Shown in pieces: positions 23,401 to 34,100 of a stretch of DNA of 64,000 nucleotides. The notes below the pieces were generated by a model. That model saw only the letters and a program-made list of their open reading frames with translations. It made no database searches and was not told the DNA's origin. The DNA is from Limnomonas spitsbergensis. Lineage: Eukaryota; Chlorophyta; Chlorophyceae; Chlamydomonadales. Positions within the stretch are counted from its first letter, which is position 1; every line of letters starts with the position of its first letter. The position numbers and the translations under genes were made by a program. Where the stretch lies: positions 720,001 through 784,000 of the forward strand of contig JAYJMM010000078.1 in assembly GCA_037349105.1 (NCBI GenBank). Direction: 5' to 3'.

Positions 23401-24993
23401 CACCTCCTCCTGGAGACCCCCCTCCCTCACCCCCACCTCCTCCTCCGCCGCCCTCTCCCCCACCCTCTCCTCCTCTCACTCCCCCTCCCTCCCCTCTTCC
23501 TTATCCTCCCTTTTCCCCCCCTCCCTCTCCCCCCTACCCCCCTCCCTCCCCTCCCCCTCCCTATCCTCCCCCACCTTCTCCCCCTCCCTCCCCTCCCCCT
23601 TCTCCCCCACCCTCCCCCCCTCCCTCCCCTCCCCCCTCCCCCCCTCCCTCCCTCCCTCCCTCCCCCCCTCCCTCCCCTCCCCCATCTCCCCCCCCTTCTC
23701 CCCCACCCTTCCCCCCTCTCTCTCCTCCTCCCTCCCCTCCTCCTCCAGATCCTTCCCCCCCACCCCCTCCCTCCCCTCCCCTATCTCCCCCCCCTTCTCC
23801 CCCACTCTCCCCCCCTCCCTCCCCTCCCCCCTCCCCCCCTCCCTCCCCTCCCCCAGCTCCCCCCCCTTCTCCCCCACCCTTCCCCCCTCCCTCCCCTCCT
23901 CCCTCCCCTCCTCCTCCAGATCCTTCCCCCCCACCCCCTCCATCCCCTTCCCCCCATGAGCCCCCTCCTCCCAGCCCACCCCCTCCCAGCCCGTCACCGC
24001 CTTCACCTTCACCTCCACCACCTTGTAAGTGCTGCAAGTTCATGACGTAGGACTACAAATAGCGGGCATTTCGATCCTGGCTCTCATTCCATCTTGTTGT
24101 TACCTGGGTTTGCATGGCATGATGTGCACAGAGATGCAGATGACCTGTGCCCTTGCGATGACCCTGAGAATAGTCTGTCATCATAGAACATTGCCATGCA
24201 AAGATATCATCATACCTAGCAAATACTGATGTCATTATGAAAGTTGATAATATCACGCCATGCACAATCAAACTTGCGTGATGGCCGCAGCTTGACCTTG
24301 TCCCTGACTGCCTGCTCGCAGCTCCCTCTCCTCCTCCTCCTCCCTCACCCCCCCCTCCTCCTCCTCCCTCTCCCCCGCCTCCCCCGCCTCCCGACCCGCC
24401 CCCTCCTCCATCGCCTCCTCCCCCCGACCCGCCCCCGCCGCCCCTCCACTCCCCCCCTCGCCCTCCCCCCAACCCTTCACCCCCACGCCCCCCTCCCAAC
24501 CCTCGACCGCCTCCGAGGCCTCCTCCGCCCTCCCCCCAGCCTCCAAACCTACCGCCGCCCGCACCGACCTTGGGAGTCTTCTTGCAAAACATCAACCAAT
24601 TGATTCAGGTAAGCTTTGGCCACCTCCTTGGGTGGCCATGACAGGGTTGGGGTAACTGAATTGAAATTGGACACACCCTATGCAGCAATGCAGCTCTGTG
24701 GATCTCCAAAACATGTCCTTATCAAAATTGACCAAGCTGGGTTCCCATCTCTCATGGTGCCCATTACCTCTCATCCTGCCCTCTTTAATTGCTCTCTCTG
24801 TCATACTTGTCTCTTAACCCTGAACCCTTTAGCCCACTCTTATTTCACTTCTTGTGCGCAGACTGGTTCGCCTCAGACGGACCCCCTCAGCCGCGAATCA
24901 ACAGCCCCATCGGCTGCGAGACCTGGCTGGTTGGCTCTGGCTGGCATAGCGGCTGTTATTTTGGTGCAGCTGCTATGTGGCTGTTTGTTTTGA
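20424..24993 (+). CDS. Pherophorin-domain, proline-rich wall protein with C-terminal hydrophobic anchor
   Basis: Pherophorins are extracellular hydroxyproline-rich glycoproteins of volvocine cell walls and matrix. Exons in phase: 20424-20759, 21854-21941, 22166-22299, 22560-24024, 24322-24608 and 24862-24993, giving 813 residues. The pherophorin (DUF3707) domain spans about residues 85-245: [19 protein letters not shown], then [52 protein letters not shown] and [14 protein letters not shown], with the expected cysteines. About 500 residues of SPPPP-type repeats follow, then [10 protein letters not shown] and a terminal [20 protein letters not shown] helix. An alternative end is a stop at 24048-24050 if the GTAAGT donor at 24025 is not used, which would give a soluble form without the tail. 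The start is uncertain: the first exon has no signal peptide, so an upstream exon may be missing. Confidence 0.88.
21040..21265. repeat. Three degenerate copies of a ~95-bp unit in pherophorin intron 1
   Basis: GGCCCTGATACTCCTGAGGA at about 21050, GGCCCCGATGCTCCTGAGGA near 21137 and GGCCCCGATACTCCTGAGGC near 21238, each followed by a T/C-rich stretch with TTCCTGTCTCC-like words. The spacing is uneven, so this is an old local duplication. Confidence 0.7.
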
Positions 24994-25527
24994 ACTTCCT
25001 GATCTAGGTATCAGATCTCCCAGGTTCAGGATCTACGGAATCTACGGGATCTGCGGTTCCATTCAACTGTCCTTTCCAATGGCAGGGTGTGTGCCAGGGG
25101 GATATGCCAGCTGACCTGGGCCTCGACCCGGCTGCGCTGGGTAGCCTTTGAGCTAGGTTCTACCGAGGTGCATGTCGGTGTGAGTGTCATGAGGATTTGG
25201 CTGCTACATCTGGGCCCCAGAAAAGGGGTGTTGGAATGCCGCATCAATAAATGGTCTGGCATGCTGCATAGGAAGGGGGTTTTCAATGGGGAGGGCTGCC
25301 ACTCTTTATGTTCGGAGGATGAGGAATAATAGCTGTGGCCGTGTCTCAGGATCTGCTGGGTATCTTTCTCGTGGTGACTTAGACTAGGACAGGACCAAGA
25401 ATTTCAGAGACCTAATGCGCTACAAGTCATCAGGTTTCTGAAATTCTTACGTGTTCAAATCTCACTCGTGACCTGGGTTCTGACATTCTTATAAATGATA
25501 GGTTTTTTTACCAATTACTACAAGTTG

Positions 25528-25672
25528 CGATGGGTTGACCCTGCTGCTCCAAGTTGCGTTGGGTTGACCCTGCTGCTCCAAGTTGCGATGGGTTGACCCT
25601 GCTGCTCCAAGTTGCGATTGGGTTGACCCTGCTGCTCCAAGTTGCGATTGGGTTGACCCTGCTGCTCAGGCC
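25528..25672. repeat. 29-30 bp tandem repeat, five copies
   Basis: The unit is AAGTTGCGATGGGTTGACCC plus TGCTGCTCC; later copies carry an inserted T (GATTGGG). It is intergenic. The short frame repeating Trp-Val-Asp-Pro-Ala across it is a repeat artefact. Confidence 0.95.
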
Positions 25673-26029
25673 TGTACATATGTCTTACCCTTTTCTACAG
25701 TCAGCGCTCAACATTTGTGTGATCTGAACCAAAATGTGTGGAGCCCTAAAAGTACCCTGCTTGCCAATTGCAGCCTCTGCATGAAGTTCATGCCATGAAG
25801 AGGGGTGGTGCGCACCTTGCCAGCATGTTGGTACATTTAATGGGGTCACAGGGTAACTGCAGTATAACCGTTCCAGTCATGGACCGAGCGTTCAGAAGGG
25901 CCCAGCGAGTATGCACCATTCTTAACCTGTTCCAGTTACGAGTGATGCAGTCCACCAAGCTTTTCAAAACGGACACAATGGAGCACCTTGCCAGGCTTAT
26001 GTCCTTGGCAAAGATGCTATACTTTATGA

Positions 26030-26095
26030 TGCTATATGCATCATATGCAGCATATGCATCATAGCAGCATCTGCTATATGCAGCATATGCATATG
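26030..26095. repeat. Palindromic ATATGCAT/CATATG cluster
   Basis: TATATGCATCATATGCAGCA and close variants repeat about five times in 65 bp, each word nearly self-complementary. It could form hairpins. No function is evident. Confidence 0.85.
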
Positions 26096-28120
26096 TTTAC
26101 TGCCCATGCTGAAGCTTTTTTGTATGATTGTGTGGAAGTAGGTCACCGCATGCCATGGCAACAGAGATCACCAGCAAATGTTCTGCATCCATGTTGTTTT
26201 ACGTAGGGTTTATGAGGGTTCTGTGAGGGCAAGCCCATGGGCTATTGGCAATTGCTTTATAGAGTGCCTCCCCTCTTTGTTTGGCCCTGCCATGTCCGCA
26301 CAGCATGTGAGAGCGAGCCTGCTAGTCAGTGTGAATTTGTAAGTCCAGTGGAGCATCTGTTTGGATGCTTGGGACAGGTGCCCGCAAACTGGTTAAACAT
26401 ATGAGCAAACTCGCACAATGATGTTACACCTCTGGGCCCTGATCCAACTGTCTTGTTGGGAACAGAAGGCACAACGAGAAAGGAAAAGAGGGACGTAGGC
26501 AGAAAGGAAAACGAAGCCAGAATCATCTATTAGATCGCACAGTAGCCCTCGACAACTTTAACCACATGTTGTAAAAAGACTAGGGTGCCCAACCTATTCC
26601 TGCTCCAGTACAACTGGTAGGCGCCTGTGGCTCCGTCCATGTAGCCAGAGGAACCCTGCACCCGTAGTCTCTCCGAGATGCTAGGGCTCTGGAAGCAAGC
26701 ATGCAATATGTCTTCCACAAGCTTGTGTCCAATCCCTCAAACAATCAGGTATCTTTGTTTCAACACAGATCTGATGAATCGTGTCGCACCATAAAGCAGT
26801 AACTGCAATACTATGGTAAATACCGTGAACTCCGGTCAGGACGCCTTAGAGAGGCGTCCTCTACTCACAACTACGGTACAGCGCCGTACACTCATGCTCC
26901 TTGTACTACATACAAGAGCTGTTAACAAGATAACTATAACTGGAAGTCCCTAACTGGATGTCTCTGCCTGGAAGTCTCCGTCTCGTGGGTACCGCCCCTA
27001 CTACTTTACTCGCGATGTGCGCTTCAGGTCCGTGGCGGACTTCTTTCCTCACGGCAGTGACGGACGCCTACGGGCAGACTCAGTGACTCTTCACTGGCTG
27101 CGAGTGCTCAGCGAGTTAAGCAGCTGAGCTGGATATTTGTATGTATAGCAATAGACTAAGGTAGCGTAGGCCTTCTAGCCGTCTGGGCGCGATCCAGCAG
27201 GGCTATGTTAAGGGCACTCACCGCGCAACACGCGGTGAGGTGGCCGGGACGTAGACTGCGTACTTCTTCTTCTGCAGGGTCTCGGTTCTCTACTGAGGTA
27301 CTTGTCTCCAGCTAGTTCAGACGAGGCTGGACTAGTCTTGACTCGGATTAAGGTACTGACTTATGTGAACGTAGGAGGTCTCATACACGGATGACGGCCG
27401 GCGCTTGTTACAAATAGAGGTCTGTCCTTTAGAAAGGGACGAAGTAACTAGTTGGGCAATTGCCGGGATACAGGGACCCGGCAGGCCCAATTCAGAGTAC
27501 GGTAAATTATGCACTTCACCCTGCGTAAGCGGGTTTCTAGGTCTCAGTTCAAATCAGGAGGCTCCGCAGAGAAGCTGCGGAGGCTCCGTGGCCGCTAGTG
27601 GCGGCTCCAACGGTTCTGTCACGTATACGGTAATATACTGTGACAATCGTCCCGTGGAATCGTCCTGGTGGCAGGTGCTGTTGGCTATTTCGCTTCACAA
27701 ACAACCAGGCATTCGGTATGGCTTGTCTATTTGGATGCCTCGCTGAGCCCGCATTCCTCATACCTGCCTTGGAAGGCCATCAGCAGATTTATATGACACT
27801 GGGATCCACGCAGACGCGCACAGGTTTCAGTGTTTCCCACATCTTTGGGGGTACTGCATACAAGAAGACTGCTGTCTGGGGGCTCCATGTTAACGTTTGA
27901 AAAGCATGTGGCCAGGTGGGAAGTAGCGAAGTTGATTATGCCTTGGCTCGAAGAGAGCGGTTCTCTTCTGAGAGCTGCTAAACCCTGACTTGCCAGGTCA
28001 GGCAGGGCCCAGCACGGACCACGAACTTCATCTCCATAGCACACCCGGTATGCTTCCCAAGAGAATTAGTGACCGGCATCATTGTGATATGTATGAAGGA
28101 TAATATAACATAGGCTTAGC

Positions 28121-31100
28121 ATGGCCAACATCCGGGGCCTGAAATCTCTCCAACTTGCCATCGGCCGAGCGGGGAGCAACTTCAGGCAGCCCAAAAGACA
28201 GCGCAGCTCGGATCCGGAAGGCGTTCCACGAGACGGCGAACAAATGCGATCAAAGACTAGCAAGGGAACGCAGATCGTAATTAAGCCCGCGATCGATGGT
28301 GCGTGGCCTGGAAAATGGGGGAGTGACGCCCCGAGGCTCAAATTTTCAAAAATCACCTGCTCCCGCCCCCCCATAGTTTTCCTCGGCTGATTTATTGGCA
28401 TGTTTCGCGTAGGCCCCAGTGATGAGTCTCTGTCCCCGAGGCCCCCGTCCCCTCCATCGCCTGGCCATCCCCCCAGCTGCCGTGGCATATCATTGGAGAC
28501 TGGCCCAGCGGACAGTGCCGTTGGGCCCTTCCCCAGCCCTAGCCCTCCAAGCAACGGAGACGCCATTGTCTGCATCCACTCCCATGTGGTTGGCATGAGA
28601 CACCACAGGCGGGAGGAGACCGCGACGCAGCAGGTGCTCTGCATGACATTGCTGCGGGAGCCATGCAACCCTTATGACCGCCATGCCATTCAGGTGTGTT
28701 GGCCAGGGCCTGGAGGAGGTCACCATTCACCAATACTCTCCACCCTGCCATGCTGTCATGAGTCCCAGGACCCTAACCTGCCCTGCCGTGACTTGCCCAT
28801 GCCGACTGCTACTCTAAATTGATTGAAGGCAAGCCGCACAGTGTTGTGTCCAAAGGAAAGCTTGGTCAAGCTCAGTCTTAACCAGCCATGACATGGGAAC
28901 CTTGCACCATTTTGACTCAGTAGCGTGAATATCTCTCACGTCAGGCGGGAGAGATATTCCTATCTGAGTGGAGAGATAAACATCCAAGTAAAGAGATCTT
29001 TCATTGGAGGGGGGAGTTTTACAATCAGAGTGGCAAGTGTTCCCATCATTGTGGGCAGCTAAAGATTTTATAGTGTGATCTGAAGGTTGTGTTGCTCGAC
29101 GCTGCCTTGAAGGGCCTGTACTAGCTGCCGCATCCAGTACCCCCCCCTGCTGTCACATCAAATACCCGCCGCATCAAGTACCCCTTCCTGCTGCCGCCTC
29201 AACCTTCCCTCCCTGCTTCTGCAGGTCATGGCGCATGGTGGGGACGGCGCTACCTGGGTGCTGGGGCACCTGCCTCAGGGTGTTTCAGAGCACCTCGCCC
29301 CCTTGATGGATCGAAACCTGATCAGTATGCATGTTGCAAGTGCAACGTTGGGGGCCGGGACCGAGGGACGGCCGTCACAGGGAGCTGGCAAGCTTGCACC
29401 CAACCGGCTTGCCACTGATGGCTTTCCCCCTGACGTGCCTGCCCCCAACGCGTTTGCCCATGAAGAGGTAGCTCCCGACAGGCTTGCCCTGGACCAGCCT
29501 CTGAAAGGAACTCGGTACGAGGTCGCCACCATGGACCAGCAGCCTCAAAGCCAGCAGCAGTGCCCAGTGCTGGGTGTGGAAAGCAGAGCAGTGGGGATGG
29601 GGGCAGAGCTGCAGGAGGGCAGTGGTGCTGGAGTGGATGCAGAGATGTGGGAGGGTCAGGAGCATGAGCTGGCAGGGCATCAGGAGGGAGAAGGGAGCCA
29701 TCCTGAGCGGCAAAGCGGCAGTGGAGGAAAGCAGCGGGCCGAACAGCTGCTCAATCGGCGCGGACGACCGCTGCTGCTGCCTCGAGAGACGAAGCCAATA
29801 AAACTGGCACCGGCGCCCGCGTCGATGGCCATTGTGATCGAAGCGTGGCAACTGGCCGGGGCAGAGGGCAGGGGCGCATCCGCTTATGGTGCCTCCACCG
29901 GGGACTCAGCGGCAGCCGGGGAGGTGTGTGGCGCACTTGAAGCGGCGGCACTGGCCGCTGACTCGCGAGGCGCTGCGTCGGGCGAGGTGTTGCGGGAAAG
30001 CTTTGAGATGATTGTGCGCGAGGTCAGGTGCGACTGGGCGAGGGCTAAGCCGCATGAGTCCCCCATGAGTTAGAAAAGGCGAAATTTGTATGCTGCTGCT
30101 GGATTTGAATTTGTTCTTTCAGGAGCGCCCTGCTCCGGACAGCTGGACCCCACTGGTGCAGTCCTGGTACATCAGGTGCTGGTCAAGGTCATCCTTTGAG
30201 AGGTGCTTCTTGCAAATGGGCTGGATAGGACCTCTCTTGACATCATATTATCCACACTTGTTATGGACATCATGCTGATAACACCTCTCCTTCTGGCTTG
30301 GTGGTTTAGCTCGCACTCTGACACTGCACGTTTCCTCGCCTGTGGGACAGGCATATACTTGTATCTCACAAACCGCACCATCGCCCCGCTACAAAAGTTC
30401 TAAGCAATGCTGCAATTCAAAACATACAGAATTTTATAAGGCTCGAGAGAAAACGTCTGGGGGCACAGAGGTTAAGCCCACCTGGTGAGGTGGGGAAGCA
30501 GCGCAGCTGGGGATGTGTGTGTGTATGTGAGCCACACTTCAAACAAAAACCGGTAAACGGCCAAACGGCCTCATACCCCCAAACTGCGAACCGGCCTCAG
30601 AAAGTGCCAATCGGCGCCATACCCCCCCTCTGATGTGGTGGTCAGTGCAATGATGTGGGTGTGGGCAGGGCAGATTCAGGAGTGGGTGGGAGTAGATGCG
30701 TAAGGTGTAGGGTCAAGATGGTTGTGTATCCGTCTCATACATCTTCTTGGCGCCAATGGGAAGGATCTGAAATCTGCAATATGAAATTTAAAAATAAAAA
30801 ACGGGCGTTTGAGATCTGCCTCCTCCCTTCAGGGCTCTGGAGAGCCACTTGTTGAGCTCCATCGAGGTGGCCATGCTCGTCTCCTACCAGGTGCGAGTGC
30901 TGGATAGTGGGCAAGGGGGCAACATGGGCGAAAGCACTGTGTGGGACAGTGCAGGGGCGGAATTTGGGCCCCAACAGCCGTACGTACTGGGTAATTCTGA
31001 TTGGCAGGTGGTGAGATGAGGGTGCCAGCTTAGGTCACAGGAGGGCTTTTACAAGCTTTGCTTATTGGTAGTCTGAAAGGAGGACAGTTGCACACCTGAG

Positions 31101-34100
31101 GGCAAGGAAAGGCAGGCAGGGCAGCTGAGGCTCCCAATAAGGTCCTTGCGATTGGGATCTTTGCTTTGTAGGTAGGTGATGTATGATTCAATTATTTAGG
31201 GGCGGTGGCATTTCTTTCTATGCTGAAACATGTTGATGCTGTACTGTCAATGGGAAGGGGAGGGGGGGGAGAGGGGAGGCTAGTTTTCTTTCTTCCTCGA
31301 AGACAGGGCTTGTACTGCTTTTCGTGGACTCCCGTTTGACGCTTTCATGATCCCTCTGGAGGTGACCCCTGCTACAGCCCTTGCTGTGTATGTCCTACCT
31401 GACGGAGTCCATGCAACGCTTGCTCCACATCCCTCACCCTGAACCCTTTGCCAGGCCCTCCCGGCATCTTCGCAGTGCTTGCTGCTTCGACTGTACATGA
31501 GGAAGGGACCCTGGTTCCAGGTGGGGGAAGATGTGTGGCTGTTTGTGTTGGGGGGGATACCCTTCACTAGGGTGTGTGGGGGGGGGGAGGGAGGATGCTG
31601 TGTTTGTGTGTGTTTGGGGGGATATTGTGTGGGGTGTGGGGTGGGGGGGGGGGGGGTGATGCTGTGTGGGTGTGGGTGTGGGTGTGGGTGTGGGTGTGGG
31701 GGGGAGGTACTGTGTGTGTGGGCCTGTGGGGTTTGGGGTGTGTGTGGGGGGGGGATGATGCTGTGTAGGGTTTAGGGTGGGGGGTGGGGGGTGATGCTGT
31801 GTGGGTGTGGGTGTGGGGGGGAGGTACTGTGTAGGGTTTAGGGTGGGGGGGGGGTGATACTGTGTAGGGTTTAGGGTGGGGGGGGTGATAATGTGTAGGG
31901 TTTAGGGTGGGGGGGGGTGATACTGTGTACGGTTTAGGGTTTAGGGTGGGGGGTGATACTGTGTAGGGTTTAGGGTTTAGGGTGGGGGGTGATACTGTGT
32001 AGGGTTTAGGGTGGGGGGTGGTGATACTGTGTAGGGTTTAGGGTGGGGGGGGGTGATACTGTGTAGGGTTAAGGGTGGGGGGGGGTGATACTGTGTAGGA
32101 TTTAGGGTGGTGGTGGTGGAGGGGGGTGATACTGTGTAGGGTTTAGGGTGGGGGGGGGGTGACACTGTGTAGGGTTTAGGGTGGGTGTGTGTAGGGGGGG
32201 TGATACTGTGTAGGTGGGTGTGTGGGTGTGAGGGGGATGCTGTGTGCGTGCATATGTGTATATGTGCATGGTTGTGTGTGAGTGTGTCCTGCATGATGGT
32301 CCCCAGGTCTCCAGACTGTGGTATGAGGAGTGTGAAGACGTGGAGGGGGCTGTGGCGCAGCTGCTGTCAGCCGGACTGCTGGGCCTACCAAGGGAGGCCC
32401 CAGCCTGCATGGATTGGGACTGGTCGGCACTGCTGCACCTGCTGCCGGTGCCTCAGGTGGTGGGGGGGTTAAGGCATGTGTTTTAATTATATGGGTTTCT
32501 ATTCATGGGTGGCTCTGCGTGCCAACCGGCAATTCCTTCCATGTGCTCTCCTGCCCTTCCACCCATCTTTTACGTTTTTTGACTGCTTAACATTTTGTAT
32601 CAGGTTATGTACATTTCCATGCGGGCAAGTCAGTGATCAGTGTCCATCCAAAGGCTTGATTGCCTTGAAATGTCGTTGCCTTAGGACTCTATTTAGCCTC
32701 CCGGTCATGGGATAAGTTTGTGAGCCGCCCTCCTGCTGTAAACGCTATTTCCTGCCTGGCACCTCTCCCCATCCTCTCTTGGCCCTCACTTCTGACCGGC
32801 TTCGTCTGACCCTCCTCCCCTGACCCTCCCTGGCCCTGTTACTCCTAGGTCCGCCAGCTCCTGGCTGGCAGCGGGCTGCTGGCCACCTCCACCGGCACAC
32901 TGAGCAAAACAGAGGCAGAGCGCATCGCCCGCGAGCCTAGGCTCCGGGCCCTCAAACAGCACGGACTCTGGGCACCAGCCGCCGCTGCAGCAGCAAGAGC
33001 ACCTTCCGCTGCGGCTGCCTGCGCAGTCAAACCAGCTGCGCCAGCCTCCGCCTTTGAGGCTGCGGCAGCGGCGGCTGCAGCTGCAGCAGGAGCTGTGTGT
33101 TGCCCCTCCTCCTCATCTACCGACTCGGAGCTGCCGCCAGGGTGCGATGCCGACAGAGACAACGGGTCATCTGCAGCAGCAGTGGCAGAAGCTGGCCAGG
33201 CATCTGCATCAGAAGCAGCAATATGGGCAGGCCAGTCTTGTTCAGCAGCAGCAGCAGCCTGCGGGTCGCCTGCCAAGCAGTGTGCTCCCGTGCCTCAGTG
33301 CTCCTCCTCTTGGCTTCCGGCCTCCCAACAGCCGCAGGAGCGACAATCCTCCCAGCAGCCGCAAAGGCAGCAGTCCACCCAGCAGCCCCAGGAGCGACCG
33401 TTATCCCAGCAGCCTCAGGGACCCCTATGGGCCGCGTTGCAGCAGCAGCTGGAGGGCGACTGTGTGCGGATTGACCCGGGGCTGATGAGCCTCCTCAAGC
33501 GCGTGCTGAGGGTGTACTTCCTAGACGAGGGGCAGGATCTGTCAAGGTGGGGGGTGAGGCTGGGAATCCAGTGCCCTTAAGCCTCAACTGTAGCAGCAGG
33601 AGGGGCTAGACCTGCTAGGGTGGGGGGTGAGGGGTGGGGATAAACCCTAAAACCTGAACCATTAACTGTAGCAGCACGAGGGGCAGGATGGCAGGTGGTG
33701 TTGGTGGAGGGCAGGATTAAACGCTAAGCCCTTAGCCAGTTAGCCCTCAACCCGGACAGCACAAGCAGCTGTAGGCATGTTGATGCCTTCAGCACCGCCT
33801 TGCAATTCGCAAAGTTTTGAGATAGGGGCCAGAGATTGTGTGATTGCGTCCAGTGGTTCAATGAGCGCACATCTCTTTCTTCGTTGACACTATATGCTTC
33901 TTCCCTCCTGCATCGCCGGGGTCAGGTTCGTGGCCAGCCGCCGCGGCGCCGCAGCCTACCCGGCCTACACCGTACTGCGTTCCGAAACCGCCTTTATCTC
34001 GCGGCAGGCCCTACTGCGGTACGAGCAGGCCCTGGCGCATGCGGTACAACTGGACGACGCGATCGCTGCCGAGGAGTGGCAGCGCGTAGAGCGGTGTCTG

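Larger units (their letters stand above)
24994..28120. other. 3.1-kb intergenic region between pherophorin and FAN1
   Basis: I find no exon with recognisable protein similarity on either strand. It contains a 30-bp tandem repeat (25528-25672), an ATATGCAT-rich palindromic patch (26030-26095), one copy of a 24-bp motif shared with 8869-8893, and a stretch rich in GGTACC/GTAC words (26800-27660) that could be old transposon sequence. Confidence 0.5.

Noticed and set aside
22588..24043. Minus-strand Gly/Glu-rich frames opposite the pherophorin Pro-rich exon, and the Leu/Pro frame on the plus strand
   Set aside because: Shadows of the SPPPP-coding exon; only the frame giving the Cys-rich pherophorin domain joins flanking exons in phase.
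26700..27760. Possible solo LTR or old retroelement (GTAC-rich stretch)
   Set aside because: No second LTR, no polymerase or gag-like frame, and no TG...CA ends with target-site duplication that I could recognise.
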